From Gnetum montanum (lineage: Eukaryota > Streptophyta > Gnetopsida > Gnetales > Gnetaceae): 64,000 nt of DNA. The stretch lies in contig MNCI01006793.1 in NCBI GenBank assembly GCA_015680685.1, positions 1,427,967 to 1,491,966 of the forward strand, in the 5' to 3' direction. Numbering within the stretch: the first letter of the stretch is position 1; every line of letters starts with the position of its first letter. Both the position numbers and the translations under genes were made by a program. Under the pieces are notes generated by a model. That model saw only the letters and a list, made by a program, of their open reading frames with translations. It searched no databases and had not been told where the DNA came from. Of the stretch, positions 1 to 12,540 are shown piece after piece.

Positions 1-10
1 TGGCATTCCC

Positions 11-675
11 ATGACAATCATCACTGACAATGGGCCACAATTTAGCAATGCCGAGACCAAAATGTTTTGTGAAAGTCTAGGGATCAAACACTCATTTTCA
101 TCCCCTTACTATCCTCAGAGCAATGGGCAAGCAGAAGCCACCAACAAAATGATTATTACAATACTTAAAAGGATGCTTACCCAAAGCAAGAGAAGATGGC
201 ACGAACAATTGGTATACGCATTGTGGGCATACCGTACTACACATCGAACTTCAACAAGTAAAACACCATATAGTCTTGTTTATGGTTCAGAAGCTGTTTT
301 ACCTCTGGAATTATAGGTGCGATCTTTAAGGATCACACTTTCCGGACTCCTCGACGAAGGACAAAACAATGATCTGTGCATCATTGACCTAGACTCGGTG
401 GAGGAGGAACGCATACGGCGCTCGATCAAATTGAATGGTACCAAAAACAACAATGGTAGCGACATCGGCATGACATTCATAAGTGCCCTATCAAAGAATG
501 CGACCTTGTACTTAAGGCCGTTCAGGAACATCTGGACAAATTCTCAGCCAACTGGGAAGGGCCTTACTTGGTCACTAAAGCATTCGACAATGGAGCCTTT
601 AAGCTAGCTGATATGGAAGGAAATGAGTTTGCAAATCCAACCAATCACTTGTTCCTAAAATCGTTCTACACTTGA
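11..675 (+). pseudogene. Tat-A integrase, C-terminal part, broken
   Basis: This is the back half of a Ty3/gypsy integrase, the enzyme that inserts the element's cDNA into the genome. TDNGPQF holds the second catalytic Asp and SNGQAEATNK holds the catalytic Glu; the first Asp and the zinc-binding domain lie outside the window. The frame is open to an amber stop at 314-316 where Tat-B has a glutamine codon (CAG to TAG). It then continues in the same frame to a one-base frameshift near 415-420, after which the coding signal moves to another frame. The last recognisable residues (NPTNHLFLKSFYT) end at a TGA at 673-675. Family assignment is secure; the gene is non-functional as it stands. Confidence 0.85.
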
Positions 676-689
676 AAACAAGCTCAGGT

Positions 690-1030
690 ACGTGCGAGTC
701 CTGGGATCACGACTATAAACTGATACCACAGAACAGTCCTGGATTATGACTTAAAACTGATACCATAGCTCGTCCTAGGATCATGATGGTAAACTGATAC
801 CACACAGTGTCTGCAATGATGATAAAATAGCACCCATCCGGCATGACATTAAATTGCCACCATTGCATTCACCAGAGTCCGCTAAGACTATAAACTGGTT
901 TGCCTCTTCATGGTCTACTAAGACTAGAAACTGGCAACGTAATGTCCGCCACGACGCTAAACAGGCAGTGTCCAATGGGTTATGACATAAAACTAACCCA
1001 TGATGATCCGCTAAGACTATAAACTAGCAA
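690..1030 (+). repeat. Minisatellite in Tat-A 3' untranslated region
   Basis: Imperfect units share cores such as AAACTGATACCA and CGCTAAGACTATAAACT, spaced roughly 30-50 bp. The same array occurs inverted at 39428-39760 in Tat-B, so it is a constant part of the family just downstream of pol. The core AGTTTA(T/A)(A/C)GTC, read on the other strand, also recurs in the Tat-B spacers near 43.4 and 48.7 kb. Confidence 0.7.
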
Positions 1031-2086
1031 GTTCATCTCTGGTTCCTCAATCTGAGGCCACATCCATTCATCAGAATCACTGCATCACCCACCATCAGAC
1101 GATCTTACCAACATTGCTGCCATTTATATACAATGCCTGAAATCTCTTACAGTACCTTTGTTCCATCAGTTGCTGTTTAAGTCTAAGCTCGCTTATTCAC
1201 TCATGGTTTTCTTGTCTCCTTGGAGTTGTGTTTGCAGGATGACGCTCATAGGTATTCGTACAAGAATGCATTTCATCATAAGCAGCAAGATGAGGCAATG
1301 TTCACAGCCCACGTGGCAAGACTAAATCAAGTCGTTTACTAGTACATCCCCATTGCCCGGTACATCCCCTATCTACTCACTGACGCACTCTACTCAGCCC
1401 CACGTCTGGTACACCCGGTACACTCAAAACTTCGAGCATACCGTTGCGCACCGTAACACCTTTAAAGCAGTTGCAAGACACAATGTAGCACTTGAGCATG
1501 AGTACACGATCAAAACAAATTTTCTTCTTTTTCTTCCAAAAAAAAATAATCAAGACCCTTGGCACTTCTCATATAAACCCTAGGCGGGAAGGCAGTTGTC
1601 TTGGAGCCAGGTACTCATGTCCAAAATAATCAAGAACATCTTATTACATAGCTTTGACTCTCCGCCAACAGGCTCCCCCTAAACACCAAAAAAGGGCCCT
1701 ATTCCTCCAAAGAATGCAACACGGCCTCACGTGGCTTTGGTCTTGCCAACAAATCATCTTGGACATCAACCAAGAGTCTTGTTCAGCTAAAGGATGTACA
1801 TCGCATGCCTTCCAAGTCTGCTAAACAATGGCTATTGACAAGGATCGGCATGACACACACCAGAGCATCCCCTTTACCAAGCACAATCCCTTGGTCAAGT
1901 TACCAGTCCCCACAATCTCCATTTTCCTACCAGGTACAGATTTCCCCTTTCCCAATCCTATGTACTACGGAACATGGTGTGATGATGTCTAATCAGGTGG
2001 CAAAGGACAAAGTCTCTATCGAGTTGCTTGTGGTGTTTTGTACTTCTTTGTCGATGCTTCTCGGGTCGATTCCTCCAAGCTTCAAC

Positions 2087-2099
2087 AAAGAGGGGCTAA
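2087..2099 (+). other. Polypurine tract of Tat-A
   Basis: The purine-rich AAAGAGGGGCTAA lies directly before the LTR start TG at 2100. Tat-B has AAAGAGGGGCCAA at the equivalent place. This is the expected primer site for plus-strand DNA synthesis. Confidence 0.75.
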
Positions 2100-3331
2100 T
2101 GAAGCACCACAAAATTTTGAGCTTAGTGATTTTCCAACAAGAAGCAGGTCCCTGGGACTCACAGACGACCACGGCTACATCTAGTACCAAACATGGCAAC
2201 TTCGGAGATCAGATGTTTAATTTTCATAAGTATGCATTCTCAATGTATACGCCCAAGTCTACATTCCCAGTGTATATGCCCAGCGTATATGCCCAACATT
2301 CCCAGCATATACGCTCAACATCCGCAGCTTATACGCCCTACGTATATGTCCAGTATTCTCAGCGTATACGCCCGAAGTTCACAGTATATACGTCCAGCGT
2401 ATATGCCCAGCGTGCATGACCAGTGTACACTCCCCACAAGTACGTCCAGCGTGTACGACTGATGCATTCTTCCAACATGAAAGCCTCAAAGATGGCATGG
2501 AAGCAGCACTGCAGAACAAGACTTGGTACAAGGCAGCAATCATCCGCTTATATGCCCAGCGTATACACCCAGCACATCCAACGTATACGCCCAGCGTATA
2601 CGCCCAGAGTCTACGCTCACCTGATACAGCGTATATGCCCAGCAAATGTAACATATTGTACACTTGTAAATTTTACGCTTTTGCACCCGGTCAACATGCC
2701 ACGTGTCCCCCAACCTGAGTCTAACGTCAAAACCTATATAAAAGCCCAAATTTTTACGAGATCCAAGTCTTTTGGCAAAAATTTTAGAGCAAACCAAAGA
2801 GCAGAGACGCTGGGAACCAAAGCAGAAAACTATATACGCTGGATAACCCTGTACGCTGAGCATACAGCGTCTACGCTGTGCCTACAGTGTGAACCAGCCC
2901 GCAGTCATCCCTGCATCTACCAGGGCTTTTCGTCCACCTTATGTCAATCCACAACTGCGTTAGACTGATGCATTTGTACTCTCATTTTGAAATGCCATTG
3001 TTACATTTTCTTCCTACAATCTGCTATAATCTGCATTAATCGTTACATGTATTCTGTTTACGCTCTTTTACATTTACGCTCCGTTCACATTAGTTACGCT
3101 ATTTACACCCAGTTTTACGCCTGTCACGCCGTTTACGTATAACCCAGCATATTGCACTTCAGTGTACGTTCGGGGAAATCCTTGTCTAATCCACGTGCGG
3201 ACCACCCAAGGTACTCTGCCTTCGTTCATTCCAGCTTGCCCTCAGGTGAAGGTAGGGTCTTCTGTGCGTGTCCTGTGATCCCCCGATCTCTGTTTCCTTC
3301 CAGCCAGAGACCGACGATTTTGGATGGTACA
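2100..3331 (+). repeat. 3' LTR of Tat-A
   Basis: A 1,232-bp LTR running from TG at 2100 to CA at 3331. It aligns in inverse orientation with both Tat-B LTRs; the shared end contains the CCGACGATTT block. The U3 part (about 2230-2650) is packed with variants of the palindrome GCGTATACGC, many decayed to GTATATGC or ATATACGC. A TATA-like CCTATATAAAAG lies near 2730-2741. Open frames over the repeat part of this LTR are products of the repeats, not genes. Confidence 0.85.
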
Positions 3332-3349
3332 GGGATGAATTAAATGGAT

Positions 3350-4803
3350 AGACAAAGATGTGGCTTCAAGGGGATTTGACACATTTTGTGCTTATGTACC
3401 CTTTGAGTTACATGTGTGTCTCCATGGACTACTCACCATTCTGCTATTGACTAATAGCAGGAAGAAATGTCTTTGCATGGTGTGGTTCCCATCCAAAAAA
3501 AATACAATAATAATGGAAATTTAAAGTACACCCCTTAGACACAATAACAAGCTACAAGCACTAGTTACGAGGCTAAAAAGACATGTTACCCATGCTTGAA
3601 GGCATCCCTCTAACTAAGGCCCTCTTCACTTCTTGCTTCTCTTTTCTTTTTCTTTAGGAAGGATGTGTGGTTTGTTGGGATGTTTTTGATTTTTATGGGG
3701 TGGATGGTCTTAGTGTGTTAATGCAAAGTCATTGGAAGTGGTTGGTATAAATTTAGACTAATGATTGGTTGTATCAGGTCATATTAACCATGAAATCCAC
3801 ATGGGACTTCATGTGACCACAATAAAGGACTTCATTCCACACTCTCTCATCCACCTATGCTCTCCATTACTCATCTCACTACCTTTCTCATGTTTGTTTA
3901 ATGTCTTTGTTTGATATGGTTAAATTTCTCTAATGGTTTTCTTGGTGATTTGATCCTTAACTAATGACAATCATTAATCATCCATGGGGTCCATAAACTC
4001 CTTGGTTTGAGGGCAGGCAAGGGCATTAAGGGCATTAGCTTGCTATGGGGAGGATCCACTTGCATACTCCTTAGTTGGACTGGTTAAGTCCCTCATCCCT
4101 TAGGCATTTTTTCTTTCAAATCTTTTGCATTCCACATCAATTACATCTAGTTTTGCACTCCTTAACTAATATTCTCTAACATAAATTTCCTTTTTTGTGG
4201 ATATTCTAGCCCTCTTCAAGCATCCCATCAAGTTCTAGGCTTTTCTAAGTTCTGCTGGACTCCAATTTTGTGGAAAATTTTTCTTTTACTTAGTTTTCAA
4301 GTGTGAAAAATTTTTCTCTATGAATACATCAATGTAACCTCATCAATGTAATCACATTGATGCAGCATAAAAATGCCTATAAATACTACAAAACTTAGCT
4401 TCATTTTTCACATTTTTCCCTAAACACCGAAGTTCTTTGTTTGTTTATAGAGCCCATAACTTGTAAACCATTTGTTCGATTCATCCCATTATTTGATCCT
4501 ATAGCTATTGGAGGTGAGCTTTATGTTGTGGGGGCCATAAACCTTAAGTTCCTAATAGAAAAATTTTCATAAATTTTCTAACTCTCACAAGGTTTAACTA
4601 ATAAAATAATATTAAAATCACTAACTCATGAAAGTTAAACCTTTTCAACAAACTCTAGTAGCAATCTAATTAAAATAATATTAAAATACTCAATCTAAAA
4701 TAATCACAACATAGCCAAAGTATAACAGATCGAATGAGACAAGGTATCCAAGTGCTCCATGTTGTGCATTAAATACTAATCCTTGGTCATGCTATAATTA
4801 TAG
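3350..4803 (+). repeat. Pol-ORF3 spacer repeat, copy A
   Basis: About 1.4 kb without a coding signal that recurs at 13730-14845 (same strand) and, inverted, at about 63380-64000. Shared landmarks are TCTTTGCATGGTGTGGTTCC, AGACATGTTACCCATGC and ATCCATGGGG. The block lies immediately upstream of the third ORF. It contains a TATA-like box at 4378 and ends at an AG (AATTATAG) directly before the ORF's ATG, suggesting an internal promoter or splice leader for ORF3. Confidence 0.65.
4378..4385 (+). promoter_or_regulatory. TATA-like box upstream of X1 ORF3
   Basis: TATAAATA, preceded by a short repeat (ATCAATGTAA twice) and followed by CACATTTTTCCCTAAACACCG. It sits about 420 bp before the ORF3 start at 4804. 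It could drive a separate ORF3 transcript, but only this copy keeps it clearly; E1 has a deletion here. Confidence 0.35.
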
Positions 4804-5983
4804 ATGGCACCAAGACCTAAATAAGGAGGGGAGGTGGGACCAACCTAATTGAGGGATAAATGGCCAAGAAAAAAAGGGCCTAATAGCTGAAGTAGCCCTA
4901 GAAACAAGTAGTTGAAATGCATGCAACAATACCTCTTCGGGAAGAGCTGGAAGAGAAATCTATCTAACAGATTCCCAAAGCTAAAATAGAGTAATCCAAC
5001 TAGGATGAGGCATCGAGACTGAGGCTAAACCTTGAGGTCATTTTTACGGATGCCTACGTTAGGAAAATTCATTCTAAGGAGATCCAGAGTTTAGTTCCCC
5101 AAGAGCTAAGATTTGGTCCTTTCTTCGACTTTGCTTTAGAAGATGTCAAAACTCAATTGCAAAATTCTCCCATATGGCCCATTCTTACTTCTAGTAGGGA
5201 ATGGTACATGGGGAAAACATACCTCTTTGTACTAATAGGTAGGTTGATGCCACTATGAAGATCATGGACATTAGTATGTCCTACTTGGTGGAGGCCATCT
5301 CTTAGGCCCTCGAGTTTTCAGAAACTAGGGCAACATTGGTGGAGATCTCCACACAAGAAAACCTAGAGGTGAAGGAGTGGCTCCAATGATGCTATGGGGT
5401 TGATTATAAGGAGTACAACATGCTCACCAAGCCAAAGAGGATGTATTTCAAAATTGCAACCTACCACCTTTAATCCAACAGTGAGGCCAAGTAAAGTGAT
5501 GACCTTCTTTGTTCAAGCCTATACCATTGTGAGTGGTAAATTCTTGACAAATATTTCACAATTGATCTACTTAGAGATTGAGAAATGCTTTAAGGAGAAT
5601 GAGCATGGGAGAAAGTCACTCTCTTTCATATGCTTGATTTAGAAATTGTGTACAAGGGAAGGAATATCCCTCTATTTAAATGACACCCTTTCACATGCTC
5701 ATGTTGTCTCTTGGGTAGAAATGATGAAAGACAAGGTGTTGCTGAAATTGCAAGAAGTAGAGTAACCACCATCACCCACTCATGAACCAATGTCAAAGGC
5801 TCATGTTGCCATCAAGCACATGCAGAAACGCTATGAGCAACTCTTGCAGTAGCAATAAGTTGGACTAAGTCGTGAGCCCTTTGTCTACCAACTAGTACTT
5901 AGTCATCTAAACGAGGTCACTTGTAAAATCAACTAGTTAGAGGATACAACTATCACATCCCTCCCAGACACATTAGGTATGGC
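4804..5983 (+). pseudogene. X1 third ORF, N-terminal half (plant-transposon domain)
   Basis: Many stops interrupt this segment, but the residues match, in order, the ORF on the - strand at 60235-57700. Matching blocks are LRFGPFFDFALEDV against the KFESFAEFTPEAI block, YFKIATYHL against YFKIGTYHL, and LIYLEIEKCFKENEHG against LYLMEILRRFEERKSG. The domain pattern (a VDFS-like block, an invariant Trp-Leu region, then Leu-rich helices ending LIxKLC) is that of the helical region annotated in many plants as putative plant transposon protein. Its biochemical role is unknown. The ORF is cut at 5983 by an insertion and resumes at 16698; it is not functional in this copy. Confidence 0.6.
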
Positions 5984-8017
5984 CATATGATTATGATTTA
6001 TGCATTACATGTGTTTTCTCGATGGGTTATTAGGAACAACTTAGCTTATAGTAATTGCATCTTATACATTATGATTATGATGTCATTATGTGCTTTACTC
6101 ATGTGATTATGTATACTAGCCCTATGTGATATGTTAGATAGGTGGAGTTGCTAGTAGGGGTGTTGGATTGGGGTACAAGAGCACCTATTTGGTATGTATT
6201 TATGCTTTATCTTTGATTTTGGTATTTATGAATTTCTGCTATAGTGTTATGTTGCATGATTTTTGGGTGTGATTTTGGCATGTGAAGTGTAGATCATTTG
6301 CTAAGGATCTCATAAGTTCAAATAGATTTTGATTTAGATTCCTAGTGTGGTTGTTATGCATGTTGTAAGTGTAGAGTATTATTTTGGAAAAAGAAAAAAA
6401 ATAAGCTTATGAAAATAACATGGGTGAAAAAAATAATAAGAAAATAAAGTTAAAAAAAAAAAAGGAAAGTAACGTTAGGTTGCATGTGATGTGTGCTTGC
6501 TTATGTATTTGTCTTTGTTTGGAAAATAAATGTACGCTTAAAACAAAGTTTATATTTGGTTCTTTCCCTTTCACACCCACTACCCTTTCTATTTTAATCA
6601 GGATTTTTTTTGTTCTTCTAGTAAAAACAGAAATGAATGGGAGCCTATTTTTTCCTTCAGTTTTCTTTTCTACATTCATCTTTTCTACACTTTTTCTGAA
6701 TTTTGAGCTTTATGGATGGATTTTTCTCTACCTTGAACCTGGATTTAGGATTGTTGTGGTCATATTTACATGGTTGTGGAACTTGTTTAGAGTGAAATAG
6801 AGTTCTGCTAGATTTTTGAGATTTTCTACTTATTTCAGACTTTTTGGCATAATAATTTAAATGGGTGGGTTGTCTTTACCTTTCTTCTATATTTTTGAGT
6901 TGGATTAGTATATATGATTATGTGATGTGGGCATGTGGACTGGATAGTTCAAAGATTGAGCTTGGACATGTTATTTTGCATATTTCCTAAAATTGTACGA
7001 CTTTGGTTACGAATTGTTTATTAGTATATATGTGATGTATGCTATGATGTGGACTTGTGGAATATGATATGTTATGTTGATGTGACTAGTATGATTGGAA
7101 TATTATATTTTTGGGGCATATTGTGGCATGATTGTTTTTGGGAGTTTTAATCCTTTTTTGCAGTAATTAAATATAAATAATTATTATTTTATTAATCAAA
7201 CTTTGGATGCACATAACTTTGCTTCCAGAACTCTAATTTATGTGAAATTAGTGTCATTGGGATCACCTTGGGAAGTACTTTCTAATTGCAAAATTGCTTT
7301 TTTCTATTTGGGTATATATCATTTTGAGGGTTATTATAGTAGTCATTTTGTGGAATTGCATGTAGTGCTAGAAATCTTGTTGCGACATAAAATTTTATTT
7401 TGTCAAATAGTGGTATTATTTTCATGAAATGAATGTGAATGCTAGGTGTAGATATATGTGGTCATGCTATGTTTTGGATGTTTTGTGCTTATGACATGTG
7501 TTGACTTAAGCTAGCTAAAATGTGTCCATGTCTTTATGACAACATTTGTGATGGTTGTTGGCAAGTGGTGCTAGCATGAGGGTGTGGACCAGTTGGTGAT
7601 GAGGCACCTTGGAGGTAGTATGGATTGACCTCCACTATGATGCATCAGTGAGGATCCTATCTCAGACCTCATATTAAGAGTGGGAGAGTATAGTTGTGTT
7701 TGTTCCTATGATTGGTACATGGCATAGGTTTCTTTTTCCCTATTGCCAGTCTTCTAGAAGGCTAGTGATTGTGGGTCATAGGTTGATGGATCCTAGCATT
7801 GGTTGGACAAAAAAAGACTGATAAAATACCTCCAGATAATGGCTATTTCAAAGTACTCATGGTAATGTTTCACATGCTACGCTGAGTGTGGATATGCTAG
7901 CGACCACGAGGTCTACGTATATGATAGTGTCAGTTTGTCAATCATAGCACTAATAATATATCTTATGATTGAATTATGATTGTGTGGGTCATGGATTGTT
8001 TAACGGTATAGCATAGG

Positions 8018-8861
8018 TGATAAATCATGTTTTGACATGCTTCAATCTCGAATACACAATATTGGAGTCTCGATATCGGATACCCATTATTGGACCCCAA
8101 GATGCAATGTTGAATATCCAATATCACAAGGTATATGCCAGCCTATAAATATAGCACTTGGGTACATGATTTCCATATTAATTTTCATCATGAAGTAAAA
8201 AATTTCTTGTAGTTTATCCATTCTAGAGTTAGAATATTTTTGAGTGCCCATAATAGGATTCTGAGTGTGTACAAATCTTTGTTCGAGCATCGATGTACCT
8301 GAGCATAGTAGTGTGATGGAAATAAAGATGAGCCCTTCTAATAATCCTTGCAGCACTGAGAATAGATTAATGTTTCCTTTAATTCATTTAATATTCATGC
8401 ACTTTATCTTAATGCACTTTAATTAAGCAGTTAATTTTTAGTTGTTAATGAACACAAGCATGATTGCTTCGAGCATACATGTAGTGCTTGGTAACTTAGA
8501 AATGTTTAATGTTTGGTAACCCAGTAGCACTATATGCATTTAGGATGCGTTCAGAGAGTGGGAATGTGTTAGGCTAGGTAGGTAGTAGATTGATTAGATA
8601 TTAAATTCCTCTACCTTTCATTCTTGTTCTAGGTGTTTAAACTTATAAAACATAAAACAATAAAAATCATGTGCCTTAATTATACTTAACCATATACTTA
8701 AGCTCCAAAAGTATACATGAGAAGATAATGATAGTCATGATTAGATTTCATGCCTTAAAACTAGTGTACTTGAGAACTTAAGGTCTACAAAATTTGACCA
8801 AATCACACATGAATGCTTATCATTAGTATGACTGGGCATAGGGGTACCTTGCCACTCATCA
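8018..8861 (+). repeat. 5' LTR of E1
   Basis: 844 bp, from TGATAAATCATG to CCACTCATCA, closely matching the second LTR at 15172-16016. The first 120 bp contain GATATC- and CAATAT-type inverted motifs, decayed forms of the GCGATATCGC palindromes seen in younger relatives at 57.2 and 60.7 kb. A TATA-like CTATAAATATA lies near 8144. Confidence 0.85.
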
Positions 8862-8879
8862 TTGGTGTCATTACCAAGG
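8862..8879 (+). other. Primer-binding site of E1
   Basis: TTGGTGTCATTACCAAGG directly follows the 5' LTR. It fits the Athila-type site complementary to tRNA-Asp (TGGCGCCGTTGCC in intact elements) if four C or G positions have undergone C-to-T or G-to-A change. That fits decay of methylated cytosines but is an inference from memory of the family. Confidence 0.5.
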
Positions 8880-9154
8880 AATTTTTAGTTGTTACATGTG
8901 CTATTTAGGACTTAGTGGAATTATTCAAGATCATTGGAACGAACCTTAGAGTCATATCATATCTTCAGGTTACTACAACAATTTTATGTCACACATGGCA
9001 ATTCTTAGTTTCTAACACAATGTCTTCTTGCCACAGGAGCAATTCTTTGTCCAAGTCTAACGGAGCACATTAGTAGGTGCCCCAACAATATTGAGTGGCA
9101 TATGCTCATCTTGATGAGTATGTACCCAAATTCACCTTGATCCTGTAGTAAGAT

Positions 9155-10870
9155 GAACTATTTTAGTTGCGTGACATGGAGGAAAACATTATGTTGTCAC
9201 CAAATCAAGTTATCTCTGCAATGCTCCACCAAACTCTTATGCAAGAACTTCATGCTAAGTATGTTGTGCAAGATACTGATGTCAAGGATTATCATCCCGT
9301 TGATGCACAATGCCTAAGGGATCGTTGGTTAGAGAAATGCTATGAATCTATGAAGGGAAAGTGGTTCATTGATTCCCTATGCCTACCATACCAAAAAGAT
9401 GTTGGAGAATCCTTCTCTAGGGATTTTCCATTTGGAAAAACTTATCTTTTTGACTTTAGTGAAGGAGGTTAAAACTAGAACCTATAATCCATGATCTATA
9501 ATCCTAATTCTGGTAAGAATGGATCCAATGACAAAGGAGGATTCATGGTGGCAAGTCAGGGCATGGATGTAGATAAGAAACTTGATCATGATCATGGCCT
9601 CAATCACCGAAGAGGGAGTAGCAAGCACTATGATGGTGTTATTACTCCTTCCTCTTTACCTTCATCATCATCATCATCTTCTTTTGGCTTTGATCATAAC
9701 TGCAAGGGGTGCAACCATGATGGAGGTGATCGACGAGACCAAAGTGATAGAAGGGACCATCAGGAAAGTCAAGATCAAGGGCATAAGCAATTAAGAGAAA
9801 TCTGCCACCATAAACAAAGGGGTAGCTGAGGGCATTATAGGCACCAAAACCATGGCCTCGAAGAGACTTTACTTACTACCTAAAGCATGCTCAACATTGC
9901 AGAGCTAGTCCAAATTTCCACAAGACATACTAAGGATAGTTGGATCAAAACACTAGACATGAACAATATCCCTTGATTTGAAGGGGGATATAACTCAAAT
10001 CCAAAAAATCATCTCCAAACGTTTTAGGATGCATGTGCCTTGTAGAATATAGAAAATGAGTGGCAAAAGCAAAGGACACTCATTAAAGAAGTAGAAAACT
10101 AGTACCAATCCTTAGAACTATAATTTATCATATGATGAAATACAATGCTTGAATTATTTAATGACAAATATTAGACATACTCCTGAGTGTCCAACTTGAG
10201 GAGGTAGATCCAAGGATAGAAATAAGGAACACATGAACCCTTGGATGCTGCCATTGGCTGATACTATTCTCAATTGCACAAATGTCCTGGCCATGGTTAT
10301 TCTTAGCTAAACTAACTTTGCCACATTATAGAATAGCTTCAATTAGAAACAAGGAGAACCCTTGGCATCTATGTCCAAGTGTGATTGTCAAAATTAATCT
10401 CCTATCAAATCCAAAGATTGATTAAGCAGGTAGCAAAAGAGGAAGGAGAACTGAGGAAGTCAAAAAGTATAGAAGATTATAACCACAATCCTTCCATTCT
10501 CAAAAGGAAGGTTTGATTTTGTGATAGTGAGGAAGAATCATCACTTGATGAGGTGGTGAATAGGAAAACTTTGCTGCTCCAAAAATTTTGATCTAAAATT
10601 ACAAGCAAGTTTGATCTATTATGGGACTCCATGGATGGTATATTTTGAAATGTCCTAAAATTTTTTGAAAAGTCAAAAGAACAAAGTAGTGATTGTGACC
10701 ACAGGAGGCACAAGGAAGTTGAACATGCCTATCAAAGAGGTAAGGGAAAAATTGCTACGATAGAGGAAGTTGCGAGAACTGAATTAGATGATGATGGTGG
10801 ATGTGACATCTACCATTATGAACATCCTAAGGGATATTTTCCCATAGTGTTGTATTACAAGAGTCTAGGG
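9155..10870 (+). pseudogene. E1 internal coding remnants, gag position
   Basis: Short open stretches (9167-9472, 9491-9829) and further broken frames to about 10870 occupy the place where gag would lie. The 9491-9829 frame has a Ser run, a Cys/His-containing segment (HNCKGCNHDGG) and a charged Asp/Arg/Gln tail, which could be a decayed nucleic-acid-binding tail. I recognise no gag core. Treated as remnants because of position between primer site and protease-like segment. Confidence 0.3.
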
Positions 10871-10978
10871 TTTACACTTTGAATCCACAACTAGTACAAA
10901 GGAAAACACCTAGAAGTTTGCCTTATCCTCAAAGCAATTCTAGGTAATTCCATTACTAACAATAGTATTATTCAAGTG

Positions 10979-11827
10979 TGATGAGTGACGAGGTACCCCT
11001 ACATTCAAATATACGAATACAAGAATTTCATGACTAAGTGTTCCTTCAACTATACGAATGCAAGGACTAAGTGCCTATGTGCCTTTGTGGAACAAGGATG
11101 GGTTGGTTGATCGTTGTCTTCCCAAACTTACTTGTATGTCACGATTGTATGGTTAAGCAAGTTTAAGGCATATGATTTTTATAGCTTTTATGTTTTTATG
11201 TTCTGCTGCTAATAAGGGAGGAGAGAGAGAGATAACTAAGTGACTAATTTAACTTAACTACTGATTAACTAGGCTTTAAACTAATCCTAACACCAATATT
11301 CATTCTCATTTTCTGTACACATCTTGAACTAGTGCAACACTATTAGGATTACCAAACACTAATTATTATTGGGTTACCAAGTGTTACACGCATGCTCGAA
11401 GTGATCGTACTATGTGTGCTAATAACAGAAATGTAAAGTGCATAAAATAAAATAAAATAAATGCAGAAGAAAATAAAATGAAGGAAATGAGTAAAAAAAA
11501 ATCTCAAGTGCTGTAAGGATGAATCCAAGAGATCATTTTTATTGCTATACACAAAGTGTGCTCATGTACACAATGCTCAAATAAAGATCTATCCACACTT
11601 AGACCTCCTACTATGGGCACTTGGAAAATACTCTAACTACAAAATTTTTGTTACTTGACTCCTAAAAGACTTCCTTCCCAAATTTCCTCCCTAAATTATG
11701 CACTTGGGCATAGTTTTTATAGGCTTGGGAGAAACTACTCTAATAATTAGAAAAAATTCCACTCTAATTTTAGAGAAACTACCACTCTAATAACTAGAAT
11801 AAACCACTAGAGTAACTACTCTCATCA
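10979..11827 (-). mobile_element. Solo LTR of an Athila-like relative inside E1
   Basis: An 849-bp LTR in opposite orientation to E1. On the + strand it starts TGATGAGTGACGAGGTACC, the end shared with the LTRs at 56655, 60960 and 61837, and it ends CTCATCA. It is flanked by a perfect five-base duplication AAGTG (10974-10978 and 11828-11832). No internal sequence is present, so it is a solo LTR left by LTR-LTR recombination. Confidence 0.85.
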
Positions 11828-12540
11828 AAGTGGAACTCCACTACAACCATATGAATAGTATCAACAGTGGAAGCAACCACAGTCATGGGTGCTAACATCA
11901 TCAAGGAAACAATACACTTAGAGACAACCTAATCCATATGGGTATTACATTTAGCAACTTGTGTCTCCATGTGACTCTTTTAGTCATATTTCTGCTTTCC
12001 AATCTCACTACTACCCTCCCAATTATTATTGGACTCATTTTCAACATGCAAGGAGGGATACCACTTTTTATCCTTATCCTTCTTCTATTCCTGCATAACT
12101 TCCTCCACCCTCAACATAGTTACCTCTTACTCCATCCATGCAAGGTGAAATTCCTACTTAGCTATAGCAATGAACCACTACCAAGGCTGTCAACATAAAA
12201 ATGGCTCCCTAGTGAAGTGGCTTCAAGCACCGATCCTAGAAGAGGCCATTCTTCTACACCAAAATTCCTAGAAAAGCCTCACAAACTAATGTGGCCAAAC
12301 ATCCTATATTTCCTCCATCCTCTACATTAAACCTTGTCAGGGTTCCTTCAAACCAATCATCTCCTCCTGCTTGCATAGTCATGATAAATCACATCATATC
12401 TAATTGGATCAAGCCTAGCAATCTTCCTAGGAAACTATCTAATCTTAGAAGTCCTCTCATTTACCTATAGATTTTAGGAAACAACCCATGTAAAGCTCTT
12501 CTCCATTTTAAACATGAATCTAATTTCTTATGAAATGTAC

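Larger units (their letters stand above)
1..3331 (+). mobile_element. Tat-lineage Ty3/gypsy retrotransposon, 3' part (Tat-A)
   Basis: The window opens inside the integrase of a plant LTR retrotransposon read on the + strand. It continues through the end of pol, a long 3' untranslated region, a polypurine tract and one LTR ending at 3331. It belongs to the same family as the complete copy at 37182-54877: integrase, minisatellite, polypurine tract and LTR all align with that copy in the opposite orientation. The 5' portion lies left of the window, so the target-site duplication cannot be checked; the five bases right of the LTR are GGGAT. The element sits in the older Athila-like element that resumes at 3332. 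Confidence 0.88.

Noticed and set aside
2193-2968. Several overlapping ORFs on both strands (89-181 residues) with repeating Ile-Arg-Pro or Tyr-Ala-Gln patterns
   Set aside because: They arise from translating the GCGTATACGC array in the Tat-A LTR; all frames are open because the repeat lacks stops. The same happens at 37718-38264, 44163-44588 and 54216-54909.
5984-5990. Exact left end of the solo LTR
   Set aside because: No TG at the position implied by the ATGGC duplication; kept as approximate and not claimed as a precise boundary.
6420-6800. 126-residue hydrophobic ORF
   Set aside because: AT-rich sequence inside the probable solo LTR; no domain, no homologous frame in a second copy, and the opposite strand is equally open.
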